Of a stretch of 64,000 bases of DNA, positions 52,270 to 63,310 are shown in pieces; the stretch's first letter is position 1; each line of letters begins with the position of its first letter. Made by a program: the position numbers and the translations under genes. This stretch comes from Isochrysis galbana (taxonomy: Eukaryota; Haptophyta; Isochrysidales; Isochrysidaceae), in the NCBI GenBank assembly GCA_018136815.1, contig CM030944.1, positions 1,116,456-1,180,455 on the forward strand, written 5' to 3'. The notes below the pieces were generated by a model that saw nothing but the letters and a program-made list of their open reading frames with translations, was not told the DNA's origin and searched no databases.

Positions 52270-52520
52270 CACTCGCTCGCTTGCTCGCCCTCTCTGGCCG
52301 TCACCTTTTGGAGAAGTGGGAGGACGTACGCGAGAGTCTTTCCAGATCCGGTGGGAGCCTTGGCGAGCACGTCCTTGCCGGCGAGCGCGAGTGGAATGCA
52401 GCGGGACTGGACAGAAGTGGGCTTCTCCAGGCCCAGCTTGCGCACCGCCTTGAGCAGCCGCAGATCCAGCCCGAGCGAGTCGAACGAGGCAGCAGCGGCC
52501 GGCGGCGTGGACGTCGCCAT
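50021..52520 (-). CDS. DDX56: DEAD-box RNA helicase, DDX56/Dbp9 type, 5 exons, 618 aa
   Basis: Nucleolar ATP-dependent RNA helicase for 60S ribosomal subunit assembly. Exons: 52520-52305, 52086-51388, 51296-50789, 50684-50557, 50326-50021. The Q motif region is about 13-45, motif I APTGSGKT 55-62, Ia VPTRELCHQ 93-101, II DEAD 170-173, III SAT 201-203, [11 protein letters not shown] 265-273, V RGVDF 384-388 and [10 protein letters not shown] 408-415. The DDX56-specific tail follows ([36 protein letters not shown]), with a basic C-terminus ([19 protein letters not shown]). An acidic/basic insert rich in Ser, Asp and Lys (about 325-372) separates the ATP-binding half from motif V, as in other family members. 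Intron 1 contains a 91-bp CA microsatellite. Intron 4 appears to have a GA donor. Confidence 0.95.
50327..50556 (-). other. Probable GA-AG intron (DDX56 intron 4)
   Basis: CAGGAA occurs at both ends of the intron. The family sequence EIK-x-ELLHS is regained only if CAG is joined directly to GAA, which with an AG acceptor implies a GA donor (GAATGT). The alternative GT donor one codon later (TGTCTG), paired with a GGAG acceptor at about 50438, would insert about 35 residues. Confidence 0.55.
52176..52266 (+). repeat. (CA)n microsatellite in DDX56 intron 1
   Basis: An uninterrupted CA dinucleotide run of about 91 bp. It will be length-polymorphic. Confidence 0.98.
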
Positions 52521-52674
52521 CGACGCGCGCGGGCCCCCTTCTCTCCTACCGTCGAAAAAAAAATACGGGGAGGGAGCCGCGGGGGACGGGGAGACGTCGC
52601 CCCATAAACAATGAAGTCCAATGGCCAACGAGCCCCAAAAATAGTAGAGCTACTTAGTAATACTATTGAGCATT

Positions 52675-52730
52675 AGTGCCGCTACTCTCACTAGCCTTGC
52701 ACCAACACGCCAAGCCATGACGCATATGAC
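52675..52730 (+). repeat. 56-bp dispersed repeat, copy 2
   Basis: Partner of 13831-13886, about 50 of 56 positions identical. It lies about 155 bp upstream of the DDX56 start. Confidence 0.85.
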
Positions 52731-53420
52731 CGCACCAAATCTCAAGGCACAAACCAAACTAAGCACCTGATTCTACCTAGGGCTAGCCTAGGGCGGTCAA
52801 ACAGGTTTTTTTTTAAATAATAGTCATGGTTGGGCTGCATTTTTTGACCGTGGCGCGAGGCCCAATAAAAAGCTCCGGGGGGGGGGGGGGGGCTACCTGA
52901 CGCTACGAAAATCTTCGCCAAGAAATGGTGCGATCCGCCCCCCCTCTCGCCCCCTCCGTCACGCGTGCTCACGCTGTACCCGTAAAGAATTGGCGGTCGC
53001 GCCCGCGGGGGGATCGGTTCCTGTATATCTAAGCTAAATTCGGCATTTGATTCCCGCCCGATGCAGCGCCGTGTCGGGCTGCCGACAGTCCGACCACCCC
53101 CTGACCCTCTGGCATCATTGCCGGCGCAGCCAACCCCGCTCCTCCCGCTCCTCACTCCACAGTGTGAGAAAAAATCCCGCTAGGTGACAATAAGGCCCCC
53201 CCGCTGTTGGGAGGCCCCCGGCGGCTAACTCCCCGGCCCCCGGGAAAGGGGCGGTACGGCCTCCTCGCCCGACCCCCTTTTCCGGGCGGCACTCGTATCC
53301 GATACGTCTCGCTGTTCTTTCCAAAGAATATACACAGGTGTTTTCGTGTGATATTGCTGTGCGATCTCCCCAAGTAAGCGACGGGTTGGCCCCGTCGCCT
53401 ACCTGCTGGCTGCTGGAGGG
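52731..53420. other. Intergenic upstream of the transposase-like gene
   Basis: Contains GGGCGGTCAAACAG at 52791-52804, the same 14 bases as 4791-4804 upstream of the first retroelement fragment, then a G-run (52878-52891) and C-rich blocks. No gene seen. TTTTTTGACCG recurs in reverse within 60 bp. Confidence 0.45.
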
Positions 53421-56400
53421 ATGAGGGCCGACGAGCACGTCGAGTGCCCCGTCTGCGGGCTCTTCTGCACCGCTGAGGTGCTTGCGCATTGTGAGAGCTC
53501 GGTTGGCGCCGGCGACGACGCGGGCGACGCGGTCTTCTGCCCGCAGTGCGGCCAAGGCCGCCTGCCGGACAGCGACGCTGAGGGAGAGAACGACAACAGC
53601 AGAGAGGAGGCGGGGTCGGACGAGAGCATCGAGGGCGAGGACGGTGGCAGCGGCGAGGCGGCCGACATGGAAATTTCGGATGCTGAGGGCGCGGGCGATC
53701 ACGCGTCTGCCGGCCGCGGTGCAGCCACCGGCTGCGGCGGCAAGTCGTCTGGCACTTCACGGGGGCGCTCGACAAAAACCAGAACCTCCAAACCGGCGTC
53801 GGCAAAGTCCTCCTGGCGGAGGTTGCACAGGGCGACGGAGGACATTTTGGAAAGGCTGCGGCAGCGAGCGGACATCCTACCTCAGATCCTCGACAGGGTC
53901 TTGCTCAAGTGCTCGGCGGAGCAGCGCTCGGCGATGAGGGAGTTGGGCGCGATGAAACAAGAATGGTACCTGGCCTCGCGACACACGGTCGACTTCATCG
54001 AGAACAACGCGTACACCGCGCTTAATTCACTCGATCTTCGATGCAACGAGGTGATGCCGATCGCCCAGATCTTGAACATCCGCGAGCGCCTCTCCAAGAA
54101 GGACGGCAACCGGATTGCGATAATGCTCCCCCCCACGCATGATGGCGAGAAGAAGCTTGCAACGCGGCGGAGCAATGAGGCGCAGGGCATCAAGTGCAGT
54201 TGGACGCCCGTATTCGTGCCCTTCCCCTTCAAAACGCCGGAGGACATCAGGGAGAGCATGCAGGAGCTCCTCGGCGACCGCAAACTCCTCCTCGCCGATG
54301 ACATCGATATGGCGGGATGGGATTTTCTGGTCGCAGCGCGTGACGTCCTTCGCCAGGCTGTGCTTGATGACAATTTGATGCAGGCAAAGCCGGGAGTGCC
54401 TAGGCGACTACAAATCCTGTTTGACGGCCACGGCTGGACGGCGCGCTCGGGCGTCTGCCGCTTTTTGGTGCGCTGCGTCGAGCTCGTGCGCGACTTCAAC
54501 GCGATGCGCTACGCTCGGGACTTTACTTTCTTGTTGGGCTCCGACAAATACCTCTTCTTGCAGAAGGCGGTGGGCCTGGGTGGAGAGAGCTCTTTGCACA
54601 GCCTTGCATGGCGTGGCTTGCGTGTGAAGCGGCTGTCAGAGAGCGAAATTCCGGAGGTAGTTCGAAAGTCCAAGCCGCCTCCCGAGAATTTTGATACAGG
54701 CAGCACAAACGCCTATTTACGGCTCGCAACAATTCAGTAAGTGTTGGCCTTCATATATGTCTACCATATCATTGTCATTGCCTTACTTTGCCCCCCCAAC
54801 ACACAGCTACAGGCTATAATGGCCTATTCTTATCACATTCTTCACCCCCCCCCCCCTGCTGCGGCGGGCCGGGGCCCGGCAGGGCCAGGCCGTGCCCCCC
54901 GGGGCAGCCACGAGCACCGCCGGCGCCGAATGGCTGCACCCCATAGGGGAGAGAGGGGCAGCCAGCATGAAGCCATGGCCGATGCATCTAGCCATTCTGT
55001 ACAACATCACGCTCTTACTTCTGGTCCCCCCCCCCTTTTTTTTTGTAACATAGGTGCAGCGTATACTTCACAGGCATCGAATGCGGCGAATATTGCACAG
55101 AAAAGGAGCATTCTACTATGTTTGAGCTCAGCGTTGCAGGCGATATGGCGGCCGCAAATGCAGGCGCTGGGCTCGACAGTCCCGCGTGCCGTGCGGGATG
55201 TTGCTTCCGCTGTCTTCTGCGCAAACCACAGTGGGGAGATGACCAGGCAAATGAGTGCGCATGGCGACGCAATTTCGCCTATCAGTGCGTCGCCAACCAC
55301 GTGAACGTCTTTCGGCTACTGGCTGAGCACATACCTGAATTTGCCGACGAGCCACCGCCGATTTGTCCCCACTGCGGCGTACTCGTTGATGATGCGCTCG
55401 AAGCAGCCGAGGCTGAGGAATTTTCAGGCCTGAGCGAGGCGAAAAGAAAGGTGGTCATGCGAGAGCACAGTAAGACGCATTGCGGGGGTCAGCGTGGGCG
55501 TGCGCCGATCCTGCCCGTTGACAACTGCAAGCGGGCTCGGAGCGCGCTGCATCGGAGCATCAACGCGTGCTCCAATAATCTGGCGGCTACCTTCATGGCT
55601 GTGCCATTCAACCTGCAACAGCGAGAGGCTGGCAACAAGCTTCTCGAAGCGAGTGGCTTGCTGTGGAGGTTCCCCACCGACAAGAAGAAGCGCGGCGGAA
55701 CGCCTCAGGGAAACGATGCGCGCACCTTGCACTCAGAGCCTGAGCTTCTGGTCGGACTCTTTGCGATCTTTTATCCGGAGGCCGAAACTGAGACTATGCA
55801 GGGGCTCCGTGAGGCTGCGGGTGAGGCATCACAAGTGCTAGGGGGTGAGCAACCTCGACGTGCACGCGCAGCCATAGCTCGGGCTACCTCTGGGAGAGCT
55901 CGCACTACCTCTGGCGCGGCCGGCGCCACCTCCGGTGCATCCGAGGTCAGCACAGCAGCGTCAGATGGGCAAAGCGGCAGCACACCTGGAACGGCCGAGC
56001 AGCCTCAGCAGCGCGCGGGCATCCCCCGGAAAAGGAAGGGGCCAATGGTTGCAGAAGTCGAGGTCGAGGTTGACATTCCGGCAAAAGATGCTATCGAGTA
56101 TGCCAAGTCGAGGCGGGCCTCGAGTCGCGCATGCAGCCGATCAGCGGCCAGCACTGGCGATGCCGCGCCGCGTGCCCCTAGGCCGAACGAGGCGAAGGAG
56201 CCTGCAGCTCAGTCCATGGTGCCGCCAGCAGACAGCACGGGCATCGACATTGATGAAGATGGCGACCTCGACGAAATGATGGAAGGCCTCGAGGAGGACG
56301 AAGCTACCGGCACGGCTGCGACTGCCATCGACGTCTGGCTTACCTCCATCTTGCATCAAGCCGATGTGAATGCTCACATTGAAGACCACTACGATCTGGA

Positions 56401-57114
56401 GCAGGTGCGCGCTCTCACCTGATGCAAAGGCGGATGATCAGCTCAACTCACTTGCCCCCCCCCCACCAACCTTGCGTAGCGTCGACGCTATGGCGAAAAG
56501 GGGCAGCGATCGGGCAAGGCTTGGTTCGAGGCGCTGCAAAAGCACACAAACAACAAGGCTCTGTGGCAATATCCTCACGACAGCGCTTACCACTTTTTGG
56601 AGGATGCTCTCGAGAATGGTGAGGCTCAACGAAACGACGATTCAATCCTGGAGAAGGGCAACCGGTTAAAGAAGAAGCGCAAGGGAATTGTATTCATGTG
56701 CGCGTCATGTGCGCGCGCGCGCAGGCCCTGCAGCTGCGCACTCCGCCACCTGCTTACCTCCGATCGTGGCATTGTAGGGGTGGGAAGAACGAGCCCGGCG
56801 CCACTGTGACGTCGACGCGCATGGTCTGCGAGAAGGATGCAAACGGGAAGAAGACGGGCAGGCTGGTGGAGAAGGAAGTGGTGCGCAAGGCTCCGCTCGG
56901 GCAAGCAGCGCAGGTTATGCGGCTCGAGATGGCCGGAACTTTGCTCGCTGCTCCGCGCAAGAGCAAAGAGCAGAAGCTCAGCGAGCCTCGCACCGCCTTC
57001 CAGCTCGTGAAGAAAGAGCGTGAGAAAAAGGCACGCTATGATACTTACCAGGCTGTCGAGCAGCTGTCACTCGAGATGCATGACGCGCCGAGTGCGGCAA
57101 GCGAGACTACCTGA
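53421..57114 (+). CDS. Transposase-like multi-domain protein, 4 exons, 1,073 aa
   Basis: Exons 53421-54736, 55054-56404, 56480-56697 and 56778-57114 join in frame. The N-terminus has a zinc-ribbon-like pattern (C9, C12, C40, C43) and then an acidic linker. A globular region follows with ILFDGHGW (Asp335) and LLADDIDMAGWDFL. Exon 2 has GDMAAAN (Asp469), Cys-rich CRAGCCFRC, CPHC (543-546), H577/H581/C582, and ALHRSIN (603-609). The order D...GDMA..N...CxxC...H...ALH resembles a widespread but poorly described DDE-type selfish protein family that I recall from protist and cnidarian genomes. Exons 3 and 4 are basic (RYGEKGQRSGKAWFEAL). No terminal repeats were found. It may be a domesticated or still mobile transposase; the catalytic assignment is inference. 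Confidence 0.65.
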
Positions 57115-58150
57115 CATATATGTGTCGATGGGCGAATTATCGTGAGCGCACACGTGTTGCAGTCGGGCGCGCTGAGTGCTCACGCATTGTGCCGTCGTTC
57201 TGTGGACGAGTCTCGGGCTGTGCGGAAGCTGCAGAGGGCGAGGATCGGCATGGCAAGTGCATGTGGCAGGAAGAATGGGGAGTCCATGTGCATACCTGGC
57301 CATCACGCGAGCCTCGAGCGCACATCCGAGTAGGGTGTCGCGCGTGAGCCGGGCGCGAAGGAGAGGCCGCTTGGAGCGATCGCGCCATCGCGCGCCGAGA
57401 GATTGCGGGAATGAGAGGGGGGGACTGGGAGGACGTGCTTGTACGGTAAGTTTCGGGCTCTGTAAATCGACTTCAGCGCGAACTTGCGCCTCGCGGAAAT
57501 AGCGATAAGTCAAACGCAGAGTTTTAGTAAGGGGGCGTGTCCAGTTAAAAGAAAAATGACCTGTCAGCCGGGGACTCGTGAAAAAAAAGCCCCCGCCCCC
57601 GTCCCCGCCCCCGTCCCCCCGCCCCCCTGCTGATCCCCTCCCGAAACCAGCGGCGGCTCTCCGCTCAGCCAGCGACGGTACCGTGAGAAATGTCATTGTT
57701 TATCGATGATATATCCCCTGGCCGCGGCCCCTCCACCCCAGAAACCCGCGGCCCCTCGCGGGTCAGCGCCGCGACGGTAACGTGAAGTATCTCGTGATTT
57801 ACATAGATATCTCGCGCTAGTAGGTACGCGCGGAATCGGAAGCCTCCATTTCCATGTCAGAGCACGTGTGGGCTGCGAGCTGCGGTGTGGTGGGCGCAGC
57901 TGAGCCGCGGCCCGACAGCTGCGTGTCGGACTGCGGTACGGCTAGAAGTAGCGCAGTAGCGGTAGGCAGCGGACGCGAGTGGCGCGGCGGCCAGCGCCGC
58001 GCGGTGCGCAGCAGTAGGAGCAACGAGAGCAGCTTGCACGCTATATGCTATATCTGCTATGTATAGCTAAAGCACGCGCAATGCGCACGGCCTCTACGAG
58101 CAACATTAGTGCACTACAAAAACATATAGTAAAACCTCTTTACTTGTGCC
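57115..58150. other. Intergenic with a short direct repeat
   Basis: CGACGGTACCGTGAGAAATG...ATCGATGATATATC (57673-57716) is echoed by CGACGGTAACGTGAAGTATC...ACATAGATATCTCG (57771-57814). A C-rich run lies at 57590-57626. No credible gene. Confidence 0.5.
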
Positions 58151-59386
58151 TCACACAAACAGAACGGACAACCAACGCAACACGTGCTCAGGAATCAGAC
58201 CACTGGGCATAGTCACTACCGCAGCATTCGCCAACGCTATCTTGTATTTGTGCTCAACCTCGGGCGTGTAATAAGGCCCACCCACGTGCCGCGCAACCAT
58301 CCAACGCGGCGTGTTCGAACCCATGCCATCCGCCAAACCAAAGAAGTGCCCCGTGACGAACAACTCCGTTGGCGCCCTGTCGACATCCCGCCGCGTCCGA
58401 AATTTGAAGGTGAGTGGCGGCATGAGCATCACGAGATTATTGTTGGGCCACTTGAAAAGGGCGCACGGCCCTTGTTTGTTGAACTGACCAACGACTTTGT
58501 CGACGATGTTCGTCGACTTGATGACAAACTTGTCCTCGATGTGCACGCCACCATGCCCACCACGCGATGATGTAATTGGGGTGATATGCGTCGCCGTTTA
58601 ACAGCCGCCTTGGGTCTTTGATTACCTATGGGTGAGCGTTTGTGAAAGAGGTTAGCGTTGTGCATGCGTGGTGCGTTGTGCGCGGTGCGCGTGCGAGAGA
58701 CAGAGGCGTGCATGACTTACCTTTGTGTGGGGATCCATCACGCCTGCGTCAATCAGCTCGCGCTCCAGCCCATACTCGCCGAAAAAATGGTTCTCTACTA
58801 CGGCCTCCCTGTGCTTTTGTGACCTCTTCTCCTCCTCTGCCCTCGAAACCCCTTCGGTGATGTCGATACCACGAGCCCGCCACCATGGATAGATGCGTTG
58901 AAAGAATGTGTGAGACAGGTCGATGTTGGAATTGAGGTGGTTGAGCTCCGGCGTGTTGAGAGGAATAGTACCCTTGCCGTACTTCTTAGTCTTGTTGAAC
59001 CTGTGCCGCTCTGCCAGCACAGCGCGTACCTTTACAGAAATCTGGTGCCTGTTTTGGGGGTCGTGAACGTCAGCGCGAGCCAGAACCCAAGATGCCAACT
59101 TGAGCCTCTCAGCGTTTGTGAGAAGCTGTTGGTTGGCATCCCGTGGGGAGTCATCATCAGAGGTGCCCCTCTTCAGCTCCCACGCCACTTTGCCGCGCGT
59201 TGCCTCCGGGAAATGCCCTGTTGCAAGCGCGGCCTTGACGCCAACGCTGTGCGAGCGGCAGTGCGCGGCTGCTCTGCGCACGTCTTCGACGACGCGCGCC
59301 CGCTGTTCTGCGCGCGTATCGCGGGCATGGACTGTGTAGTGGCCCCTCGGCGGCTTGGGCTTGCTGGCGGGCTTCCTGGGGGCCAT
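58151..59386 (-). pseudogene. DDE-transposase-like gene, probably frame-disrupted
   Basis: Exon 1 (59386-58731) encodes a basic N-terminus (PRKPASKPKPPRG), a helical DNA-binding-like region, then SHTFFQRIYPWWRARG and FGEYGLERELIDAGVMDP. It ends at a GTAAGT donor. A second piece after a CCATAG acceptor (58625 downward) gives VIKDPRRLLNGD, the context of the first catalytic Asp in protist DDE transposases I recall. The remaining coding-like stretch, 58546-58151 (HIEDKFVIKSTN..., GHFFGLADGMGSNTPRWMV), lies in a different frame, so either an extra intron or a frameshift separates them. Divergently placed relative to the secreted-protein gene at 59943. Confidence 0.5.
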
Positions 59387-59633
59387 GATTGCCTGGGGGG
59401 GAACAGGGGCACGCCCACGAAGCGGGCACGCGCACGAAGCGGCAGCCTCTAGAGTAGGAGTACCCTAGAGTAGAGTAGAGTAGGATAAAACCAGCACAGA
59501 CAAGAGAAAGCTCTACCACTAAGATTAGATTGGCAGGCAGCCGGCCACAGCCCCCCCCCCCGCTGAATGGACTCTTTGGGCCGTCCATCTCCGCTCTCCC
59601 GCACACCCCACCAGCAGCTCTCCCGCTCTCCCG

Positions 59634-59635
<2 letters not shown>

Positions 59636-59723
<88 letters not shown>

Positions 59724-59724
59724 G

Positions 59725-59772
<48 letters not shown>

Positions 59773-59872
59773 CCACTCTCTCTCTCACTCTCTTCTTTTC
59801 TCTCGTCCATTCTCTTTCCTTTCGCTCTCTCTCTCTCTCTCTCTCTCCCTCTCTCTCTCTCGCTCTCTCGGT
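59636..59872 (+). repeat. (CT)n microsatellite
   Basis: About 237 bp of nearly pure CT dinucleotides with a few interruptions, directly upstream of the secreted-protein gene. The long Ser/Leu and Arg/Glu frames on both strands here are artefacts of the repeat. Confidence 0.97.
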
Positions 59873-59942
59873 CCCTGCCTCCCTGCCTCCCTCCCCTCCC
59901 CCGACCCCACCCTCTCCCCTCTCCCTTCCCCCCGCAAGCCGA

Positions 59943-61776
59943 ATGGTCGTCCCGACACGACTACTCATCCTGCTTTCCCTCTTGTCCTCGCGGTCAGTGC
60001 GCGCAGCGCACTGTCACGGGCTGATCTGTGACCCATCGAGCGAGAGCTGCTGTGAGGATGCGCTCGGCTCCGAGTGCTGCCTCTCCGCCTCGACCAGCTG
60101 TGTGGCGCCGCGCGGCCGTTTTTCGACTTCCACCTGCTGCGCCCGCTGGTCCATTGGCTGCTCCGTCGGCTCGGTGGGCTGCTGCGACCCGGCAAGGGCG
60201 TGGCAGTTCCTCGGCCCCCAGTTTGAACACCAGCTCAATGCCACCATTCTTGACAGAGCACCTCAGCGCCGGCGAGCGCTCTTCCCGCCTCAGGCGAGGG
60301 ATGCAGGGCCATCTAGCATTACCATGACGGAAGAGATCGGTGCGGGTGCGGGTGCGGGCGTGGCTTTCGCCTTGTTCACGAGAGCAATGACCTCTGAACT
60401 GGTGGCTGCGACGGTCGATCTCAAGTCTGGAGGTGCCAGATATCGGGTCGTCACAGGGCCGGCGGCTGATTACTATAAGAGCTATGCCGGCGAGGCAACG
60501 CGCCTCTTCCCCTTTGATCCGAGCGCATGCCGCTTTTTCTTGCTTGACCTCGACCGGACGAAAGGCAAGCTGGCTCATCCGCTAGTCTTGTATACGGTGA
60601 ATGCATCGAGTGGCACATCCGATGCCGTTGAAGTTCATGGGTGTGGCCCCATAGGTGATCCAGTAGGACAGGCATGGGATGAGATGGCGGGCAACCTACT
60701 TGTTGCAGGACAGACCAGCTCGCACGCCAACTTTTGTTCGATCAGGCTTTCCCCGAGTATACATGGCACACCCATCGGCTCTATTGCACGCGGAGCCGAC
60801 GAAACGTCAGCGTCACGGTAAGTGTGCATGCAAAGGGCCATCGAGCGTCTTAGTCTCAGGGCGACAAGTGCAAGCTCTCTGAAAAATAACTGGTCTCTCT
60901 GATGCTTGGTTGCTCATTGTGTATAGGTACTCCGCTTATCTGTCGCACGCGTCTGGTGGTGTCGCTTTTCGTCTCGGATACTTGCGTGCCAGTGAGGGCA
61001 TGTTAGGTGGCCTCGGCATCACGACCTTCTCGCAGACGGATAGCTTTCTTCGCGAGGGCACCTTGGCAACTGGAGAAGATGACTCTTCATCTTCCGGCGC
61101 CACCCCCCCCGCTGACATTGTTTCCTCCACTGGAAAAATGGAAGCCCCACGCGTCAGATCCCGAGGGCGCGGTGAAGGCTTAATTGCCACCGCCACCATG
61201 CAGAGGGACATCAAGCCATTTGCTACCACAGTTGGCCAGGCTGTATGGTTGAACGCCGTTATGTTATCCACCCATGGCTTGCCAACAACGCTGGTACCAC
61301 ATCCAGATGGCGGCTTCCTCTCGTTGGCACCACGTACTGACAAAAAGCACGGCGGCAAGCTCGACATTTTGAGGTGGTCGCATAGCATTGGATCAAGCTT
61401 GCAAGACGAACGAATCGAGGGGGAATCCCGTTTGGAAACTGGTGACAGCTCTGTCGCCTTTGGCGTCAATGCTAATGCGAGTCGTGACGTATCCGCCGCA
61501 CCGATCGTGTTTGCGAGACTCGCCAACGCACGCTACCCGCCCCTCGGCCTCCTAGGCAGCGGAGTCCTTGGCTATGTGGGCGACGCTTCCAACGGTCGTG
61601 ACACGTATGCCGCATTGACAGTGGAAGTGCGCGGTGGCCCCCTAGGTTTGCGTGATCGATGGACCATCTCTCGCCTCGATTTGAGCAACAACCAAGTGGT
61701 TGACGTGCCACTCAACCCGCAGCCGGCCGCACTTGGGGCGCAGGCTTGCGCCCTCTCTGGCTTCGGGATTGTATAG
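59943..61776 (+). CDS. Secreted Cys-rich protein of unknown function, 2 exons, 574 aa
   Basis: Exons 59943-60817 and 60927-61776 (GTAAGT donor, TATAG acceptor) join in frame. A clear signal peptide (MVVPTRLLILLSLLSSRSVRA) is followed by a compact domain rich in paired cysteines at about 22-85: CCED, ECC, STCC, then IGCSVGSVGCCDPARAW. The remaining 480 residues have no cysteine cluster and many beta-strand-like segments with repeated aromatic/Gly turns (FLLDLDRTKGKL, GLITTFSQ-like, GGFLSLAP), which would suit a beta-propeller. There is no membrane anchor or GPI-type tail. An extracellular or secretory-pathway role is inferred from the signal only. I recognise no named family. Confidence 0.85.
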
Positions 61777-62949
61777 CAACATACTATTGCCCTGACGAGG
61801 GGGTTGCCAATCCTATGGCACGAATCGATCCGGTGTGCCACGAGCAAGAGAGACGATGCTCGTATTGACCACGAGTAGTTGGCTGAGTATATAAGTTCTT
61901 GAGATCGTTTGTCCGCTCTCTGTTCGCCGCACCGCGCCCATGCCAATGGAACTCAAAGCAAAAGAACATCATTCGTTTGTCTTCATCCGAGGGCACTAGT
62001 GAGAGAAGGCATAGTACACTGCAGACATAGAGCGCGCAGCCGTAGCAATCTATGCCCGTCTTTTGAGAAACTTGCCCGATAGCGCTGCGGCTAGAAGATA
62101 TGAATCTGGCGTCCCTCAGTTCCAATTGGCCAGCCGTCGTTGGTGTTGTGGTTAGGGGGAGAACCGCCCTTAGTTTTAGCTCCCAATGGGCGCCTCTCTC
62201 CACTGGGCTCTTCCTCCCTTCGTGTGTTTTGTTTTCCCCTTTCGGGCGTGCACCCTCTCCGTCCGGTTGGGTACCTCCGATCTCGATCTCCTTCGCCCCA
62301 TGTGTTAGGATAGGGGTGATCGCTCTCGATCCCCCTCCCTTGTTTTCTCATGTGTGCGCCCCCTTTCTTTCCTTGCGCCCCCCCCCCCCCCCCCCCCGTG
62401 TGTTTCCCGCGTATTCTCTCTACCCCAGAGTTTCCGAGAGTCACGCCCATGGCCGCACTCCCAGGGGCTCTGGGCGAGCTCTCTCGACCGCCGCCGCCCC
62501 ATGCTCGTGCGAGCGGTGTTCCCGCCGGTGCCATGCCTCCCTCTCGCCCCAGTGCTCCCTGTGCTCAGCCCTCCGTGAGCACGGTCCCCGCTGGAGCTGG
62601 AGGGCCCTATCCCATACCTCAACAATTCTCTGAATCACAAGCCACTCCACTCCGCCAGCCACAGTTGGCGCTAAGGTCAGCTCAGTGATGCGAAATCAAG
62701 GCTAGTTTCCAAATCAGGCACGGTGCCTGGAGTGGGTCTAATACAAGTCTACAATTCTTCCCCCCCCCCCCCCTCCCACCTATGCTTTATACCCCAGCGC
62801 GTGCATCTTGAAAGGGCCGGAGGATGGATCCAGGTTTCCGCGAGCCCAAAAGGAGCGAACAAGGTTTAATGGAGCAACCCAGGGATAAGAGGAGCGAACC
62901 AGGTTGAGAAGGAGCGAACCAGGTTTGGGGGGGGGAGGGGGGAGGGGCG

Positions 62950-62980
<31 letters not shown>

Positions 62981-63310
62981 AAGTGCATTGGGAGTTCGCG
63001 CGGGGCGAGAGGGGGTGCGAGAGAGAGGGAGAGCGAGAGCGAGAGGGAAAGGGCGAGAGCGAGGGTGAGGGCGAGGGCGAGGAAGAGGGAGAGGGCGAGG
63101 GAGACGGAGAGCGACAGCGACAGCGAGAGCGACAGCGAGAGGGAGAGGGAGAGGGAAGGGAGAGCGAGAGCGAGAAGCGAGAAGCGAGGAGTGCGAGCGA
63201 GAGCGAGAGCGAGAGCGAGAGCGAGGAGCGAGGAGCGAGGAGCGAGGAGCGCGAGCGAGAGCGAGAGCGAGAGCGAGAGCGAGAGCGAGAGCGAGAGCGA
63301 GAGCGAGCCC
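61777..63310. other. Intergenic with Pro-rich frame and GA-rich minisatellite
   Basis: A plus-strand Pro/Ala-rich frame (62450-62686) and a C-run (62381-62397) look non-genic. Direct AGGAGCGAACCAGGTT repeats lie at 62850-62925. G-runs (62928-62976) precede a GAGAGC/GAGCGA minisatellite. Confidence 0.5.
63003..63307 (+). repeat. GAGCGA/GAGAGC minisatellite
   Basis: About 305 bp of hexamer-type purine repeats (GAGCGA, GAGAGG, GAGCGAGGA) ending 3 bp before the next start codon. Confidence 0.92.

Noticed and set aside
1715-52520. A translation-related gene cluster (KARS, GCN1, DDX56)
   Set aside because: The genes are far apart, on different strands and interspersed with unrelated genes and mobile elements. 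Coincidence is the simpler reading.
58300-58330. TTCGAACCC resembling a tRNA T-arm
   Set aside because: No cloverleaf can be formed around it and it lies in a coding-like frame. I found no tRNA or rRNA gene in the window.
59525-60031. Several overlapping Ser/Leu and Arg/Glu frames of 140-220 residues
   Set aside because: These are pure products of the CT microsatellite at 59636-59872.
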